The translations under genes were made by a program, and so were the position numbers. From contig JAEWLS010000036.1 of assembly GCA_023457435.1 (NCBI GenBank), positions 62,001 through 126,000 on the forward strand: a DNA stretch of 64,000 bases, read 5' to 3'. Origin of the DNA: Pseudomonadota bacterium. GTDB taxonomy: Bacteria > Pseudomonadota > Alphaproteobacteria > Rhizobiales > Rhizobiaceae. Positions 60,673-64,000 of this stretch are shown here, piece by piece; the stretch's first letter is position 1; every line of letters starts with the position of its first letter. Below the pieces are notes generated by a model. That model was not told the origin of the DNA and searched no databases. It saw only the letters and a program-made list of their open reading frames with translations.

Positions 60673-61272
60673 GTGGTGTCAGTACGAGTCGTCGGCGGCG
60701 TCGTTGCCCTGTCATTATCTCTTTTCCTCTCCGGCTGCCTGGGCGGTGGAGCACCGCTCGACACCTTCGAGCTCACGGCGCCGCCGCCGCCCGCGGGTGA
60801 CGGTCGCCGCAGCAAAGCCCAGCTGCTCATCACCGAACCTACCGCGCTGAAGTCGCTCGATAGCGAGAACATCGTGGTGAAGCCGACCGCGAGCGCGATC
60901 GAGTATCTGTCGGGCGCGCAATGGTCGGACCGCCTGCCGAAGATCGTTCAGGCGCGCATGGTCGAGGCGTTCCAGCTTTCAGGTCGTGTCGGCGGCGTCG
61001 GCCGTCCGGGCGAGGGCCTCGCGATCGACTACCAGATCATCGCGGACATCCGCGCGTTCGAGGTCCGGCTCGAAGGCGACGACCGTGCAGTGGTCGAGCT
61101 CTACGTGCGCGTCATGAACGACAGGACCGGCGTCGTGCGCGGCGGTCGTCTCTTTTCCTACACCGCGCCAGTCACGGGGACCGGGAACCGTGCCTTCGTG
61201 ACGGCACTGGACCGGGCCTTCGTGACCGTATCCGGCGAAGTGGTCGCCTGGGCCCTCGGCCTGGTCCGCTAG
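60673..61272 (+). CDS. ABC-type transport auxiliary lipoprotein
   Basis: A 199-aa lipoprotein with lipobox LSGC (Cys22) and the PqiC/ABC-auxiliary fold (ITEPTALKSLDSENIVVKP, YLSGAQWSDRLPKIVQARMVEAF). It is the outer-membrane partner of the MCE protein, analogous to PqiC. The GTG start at 60673 is followed by a normal signal. The 162 bases before it contain TGTTGCGG/CCGCAACA arms 36 bases apart (60532-60583) and nothing else I can name. A terminator follows its stop. Confidence 0.88.
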   Translation: MVSVRVVGGVVALSLSLFLSGCLGGGAPLDTFELTAPPPPAGDGRRSKAQLLITEPTALKSLDSENIVVKPTASAIEYLSGAQWSDRLPKIVQARMVEAFQLSGRVGGVGRPGEGLAIDYQIIADIRAFEVRLEGDDRAVVELYVRVMNDRTGVVRGGRLFSYTAPVTGTGNRAFVTALDRAFVTVSGEVVAWALGLVR

Positions 61273-61286
61273 GTTCGACGGAAGTT

Positions 61287-61318
61287 AAAAAAAGGCGGGC
61301 CCGAAGCCCGCATTTTTT
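61287..61318. terminator. bidirectional intrinsic terminator
   Basis: GCGGGC (61295-61300), a 5-base loop and GCCCGC (61306-61311), flanked by a run of seven A (61287-61293) on one side and six T (61313-61318) on the other. It can terminate the Mla operon and the convergent coiled-coil gene. Confidence 0.88.
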
Positions 61319-61341
61319 GTTTCCCGGCGTCCTTGCAACTG

Positions 61342-64000
61342 CTAGCGCAGCCGCCCGCTCGCATGCGCGAGCATCGTGTAGACCTTGCCGGTATCCGACG
61401 ACAGGTAGGTCTGGGTCATGATGTTGTCGCGGTCGTTGCGCGACACGTCGTCGAGCAGGCGCTCGAAATCCTGGCAGTAGCGGTCGACCGCGGTGCGGAA
61501 GTCGCTGTCCTGCTGGTACTTGCGGCGAATGTCGTCGAACGTCTGCTGGCCCTTCAGCGTATACAGACGCCGCGTGAAGACGTTGCGTTCGCCGCGGCGA
61601 TAACGATCCCAGAGCTCGACCGCGGCCTCGTGGTCGATTGCCCGGGCGATGTCCACCGAGAGCGAGTTCAGCGACTCCACCACGTGGAGCGGCGAACGCT
61701 GGGTGGCGGCGGTCTGACGCGGCAACTCCGCCACGCCTGCCTGCTCTTCCTCGCGCGATGCACCGCGCAGCAGATCCCTGACCCATCCGCCCGCCGGCGG
61801 TGCGTCGCGCTCGCGCTGCGGTTCGGGCTGCCGCACCGGCGCAGCCGGGCGGTATGCCGGCTCCGCCGCGCGCTGCGGCGCTTCGGCAGCCTGCGGACGG
61901 GCCGGCGCCTGGCGGCGCGAAGGCTCGGGCAGGCGCGGGGCAGGCTGGCTTGCAGCGGCCGTCGCGGTGCGCTGCACCGGTTCGGAACGCGCTTCCGAAA
62001 CGTCGTGCATGCGGCCTGAGCGCGCGACGATCTCGGAAAGCTCCTTCAATGCGTTGATCTGCTCGTTGACGGCGCGGCGCATCGCCGATGTCGACTCGCG
62101 GGTTTCCTCCGGCAGCTCGAACACGCCCTTCTTGATCTCGGCGCGGGTCTCCTCGAGTTCGGAGCGGATCGTGCCGGCGGTGCGGCGCAGTTCGTCCGTC
62201 GCCGCGGCGAACCGCTCCGTGGCCTGCTCGACTACGGCGCCGATGGACTGGCGGATCTGCTCGGTCGACGAGCGGGTCCGCGTCTCGGCCTTCTCGATCG
62301 TGTTTTCGACCAGGCCCTCGAAGGACCGCATGATGCGCTCGATGTCCTCGGACTTCTTGACCAGACCGACGGACAGTTCCTCGAGCGCGCTCTGACGTTC
62401 GCCAAGGGTTGCGGCCAGATTGTTCTGGGCGGAGCCCAGCAGGTCCGAAGCCGTGGCGAGCAACTTGCCATGCTCATCGAAGCGATTGGCGATGGAGGCG
62501 ATGTCCTTTAGCGTCGACGACGACAGCTCGGTCAGGCGACCGGCGTTCTGGTCGATCAGTCGGGCCGAGCTGGCGAAGGTGTTGGCCGCCTTTTCGGCAG
62601 TCGCCGCGAAACTCTCCGTCGTGTCGCCGAGGCGGGTGTCGAGGCCGGACAGGTTGCTGGCGGCGCTGTCGATAAGCTCGCCGAGCCGCGAGTTTGAGGC
62701 GGACAGGCGATCGATCAGCGTCGCCACGCCGTCCATCAGGCCGCTTTTCGCAGCATCGACCGCCGTGAGCGTCTCGGCGGTGCGCGAGGCGAGGGCGCGG
62801 ACCATCGCGGCGCTCTCCACGCGCAGCCGCTCCGTTGCCATCTGCGTTGCGCTCTCCAGCGTCTTCTGCAACTCGCCGCCGCTTTCGGCGAAGCGATCGA
62901 CCAACGGCCGCGCCGTCGTATCGAGGATGTGCGCGATCTCTGCAGACCGCGCCGCCAGAAGCTCGTTCAGCTCCCGGGTGCGCGCTTCGATCGTGCCCGC
63001 CGCCTCGGCGGTGCGATTGCCGATCTCCGCATTTGCTGCGCTGAAGGTGTCGGCGATGGCGCTGGCGCGGGCCATCAGGCGCGACTCGGTCTGGAGCACA
63101 CGCTCGTAAAGCTGCTCGCCGGCCTTCTCGGCACCCTGCACCAGCCGCTGTTCGGCATCGGTGAGACCATTCGCGATGCGCGCGGCCACCTGCTCCGCGC
63201 CGCGGGCCAGCCGATGATCGGCGTCCTCGAGCACGGAAGCCACAGCGCGAGCGCGCTCATGCAGCTCCGCCGAGGTCTGATGGGTGCGGGCGATGATCTT
63301 CTGCTCGGCATCCTCGAAAGCCGTCGCGATCGTACCGGTGCGTTCGGCGATGCGCCGATCCGCATCCTCGAGCAGCCGACCCACTTCATCCGTGCGATGG
63401 ATGATCATGTGCGACATCGCGTGCGTGCGCTCGGCAATCTGCCTGTCGCTGTCGCTGAGCACGCGTGCAATTTCGCCGGTTCGCTCGGAAATCGCCTTAG
63501 CGAGCTCCTCCGTCCGGTCGCCGAGCTGACGCTCGTTGTCGGCAAGCACGCGGGTGATCTCGCCCGTGCGCTCGGTGAGCACCGTGGCGATCTCGCCGGT
63601 CCGCTCGGCGATCGCGCGCGAGATCTCGGCAGCACGGTCGGCAAGCTGGCTGTCGCTGTCGACGAGCAGGCGTCCGAGCTCGCCGGTACGGTCGGCAATC
63701 GCGGCCGAGATCTCGGCGGCACGGTCGGCAAGCTGCCGATCGCTGTCGCCCAACAGGCGACCCATCTCGCCGGTGCGCTCCGAAATCGCCTTCGCGATCG
63801 CATCGGTGCGGTCTCCGATGCGGCGATCCGCGTCGGCAAAGGCTTTCTCTGCCTCTTCGCCAAGCGCTGCCGTGACCTCGAGCACCTTCTCGCGAAGGGC
63901 ACCTGCCACCACGCCGGCGCTGCCTTCGAGCGCCACGCGTATGTTGTCGATGCCCGAGCCGAGGGCGCGTTCCATTGCGCCAGTGCGCTCCTCGATGACG
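61342..64000 (-). CDS. giant coiled-coil protein, growth-pole-ring (GPR)-like, C-terminal part
   Basis: At least 885 residues, open at the window end (the true N-terminus lies beyond 64000). The visible part starts within Arg/Thr/Glu-rich repeats of 29 residues, then long helical coiled coil. A Pro/Arg/Ala linker (about 190-290 residues from the end) follows, and then a conserved C-terminal domain with LWDRYRRGERNVFTRRLYTL and DFERLLDDVSRNDRDN. This fits the very large apolipoprotein-like or 'kinesin-like' proteins of Hyphomicrobiales. One of these, GPR of Agrobacterium, forms a ring at the growing pole. No motor domain is visible. Assignment rests on repeat style and order context. Confidence 0.7.
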   Translation of the reverse strand, partial: VIEERTGAMERALGSGIDNIRVALEGSAGVVAGALREKVLEVTAALGEEAEKAFADADRRIGDRTDAIAKAISERTGEMGRLLGDSDRQLADRAAEISAAIADRTGELGRLLVDSDSQLADRAAEISRAIAERTGEIATVLTERTGEITRVLADNERQLGDRTEELAKAISERTGEIARVLSDSDRQIAERTHAMSHMIIHRTDEVGRLLEDADRRIAERTGTIATAFEDAEQKIIARTHQTSAELHERARAVASVLEDADHRLARGAEQVAARIANGLTDAEQRLVQGAEKAGEQLYERVLQTESRLMARASAIADTFSAANAEIGNRTAEAAGTIEARTRELNELLAARSAEIAHILDTTARPLVDRFAESGGELQKTLESATQMATERLRVESAAMVRALASRTAETLTAVDAAKSGLMDGVATLIDRLSASNSRLGELIDSAASNLSGLDTRLGDTTESFAATAEKAANTFASSARLIDQNAGRLTELSSSTLKDIASIANRFDEHGKLLATASDLLGSAQNNLAATLGERQSALEELSVGLVKKSEDIERIMRSFEGLVENTIEKAETRTRSSTEQIRQSIGAVVEQATERFAAATDELRRTAGTIRSELEETRAEIKKGVFELPEETRESTSAMRRAVNEQINALKELSEIVARSGRMHDVSEARSEPVQRTATAAASQPAPRLPEPSRRQAPARPQAAEAPQRAAEPAYRPAAPVRQPEPQRERDAPPAGGWVRDLLRGASREEEQAGVAELPRQTAATQRSPLHVVESLNSLSVDIARAIDHEAAVELWDRYRRGERNVFTRRLYTLKGQQTFDDIRRKYQQDSDFRTAVDRYCQDFERLLDDVSRNDRDNIMTQTYLSSDTGKVYTMLAHASGRLR
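63310..63777 (-). repeat. 29-residue coding repeats with one 11-residue unit
   Basis: Units beginning with RTGE or RTDE start at residues 67, 96, 125, 136, 165 and 194 counted from the Met at 63975. Spacings are 29, 29, 11, 29 and 29. Each 29-unit reads as 11+11+7 residues, the apolipoprotein-type amphipathic helix pattern. Confidence 0.8.

Noticed and set aside
63310..63777. repeats that might suggest a CRISPR or satellite array
   Set aside because: They keep the reading frame, vary at synonymous and conservative sites, and encode a helical repeat.
1..64000. tRNA, rRNA, insertion sequence, prophage or integrase
   Set aside because: No T-loop-like GGTTCGAATCC with acceptor pairing, no transposase or integrase motif and no direct-repeat bounded segment were seen by eye.

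Overview
The window is about 64 kb of GC-rich chromosome with densely packed genes on both strands. It looks like an alphaproteobacterium of the order Hyphomicrobiales (Rhizobiales), closest in style to Mesorhizobium and other Phyllobacteriaceae. The markers for this are a RirA iron regulator with its three cluster cysteines, the AcpXL gene set for very-long-chain acylation of lipid A, a large coiled-coil protein resembling the growth-pole-ring protein, and a short second-type GluRS. I see no rRNA, tRNA, insertion sequence, prophage or CRISPR array. No stretch longer than about 240 bases lacks a gene. The genus is an inference.

Layout. 1-7.2 kb: a truncated SDR, a dienelactone hydrolase, an Fe-S protein, an MFS transporter, an ECF sigma factor paired with a membrane vWA protein, and a PadR regulator behind a strong palindrome. 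7.2-17 kb: methyl-group metabolism (betaine-homocysteine methyltransferase type enzyme, dimethylglycine dehydrogenase-like flavoprotein, MttB-superfamily protein, monomeric sarcosine oxidase type enzyme), interrupted by an XRE regulator, a fatty acid desaturase, a PhnD-like protein and two very small membrane proteins. 17-25.7 kb: an S9 peptidase, a DUF72 protein, an omega-aminotransferase, two valine-catabolism enzymes (acyl-CoA dehydrogenase and 3-hydroxyisobutyrate dehydrogenase), a TSUP exporter and a TerB protein. 25.7-32 kb: a complete peptide-type ABC importer operon led by an M20 peptidase. 32-36.5 kb: L,D-transpeptidase and acpXL-fabF2XL-fabF1XL-adh2XL. 36.6-46 kb: phosphatase, AEC transporter, succinate-semialdehyde dehydrogenase, aldose epimerase, then a tight FixH-like / MauG-like / PutA unit. 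46-47 kb: hemP and rirA, tail to tail, with iron-box-like sites. 47-57 kb: DUF445, gltX, DUF2865, maeB, FAH-family, SDR, MFS and dipeptide epimerase. 57-61 kb: a four-gene Mla-type lipid transport operon. 61-64 kb: the C-terminal part of a giant repetitive coiled-coil protein that runs off the window.

How the genes fit together. The betaine-type methyltransferase, dimethylglycine dehydrogenase-like and sarcosine oxidase-like enzymes together could strip glycine betaine to glycine within about 10 kb, with the MttB-family protein as a second possible demethylase. The lipid A, Mla, L,D-transpeptidase and growth-pole genes all serve the cell envelope. The most interesting items for follow-up are the FixH-like/MauG-like/PutA operon, the KAS pair in which FabF2 has lost its catalytic cysteine, a frameshifted or re-initiated glycine-zipper microprotein, several clean palindromic operators, and an attenuator hairpin that can hide the ribosome site of the ABC permease gene.
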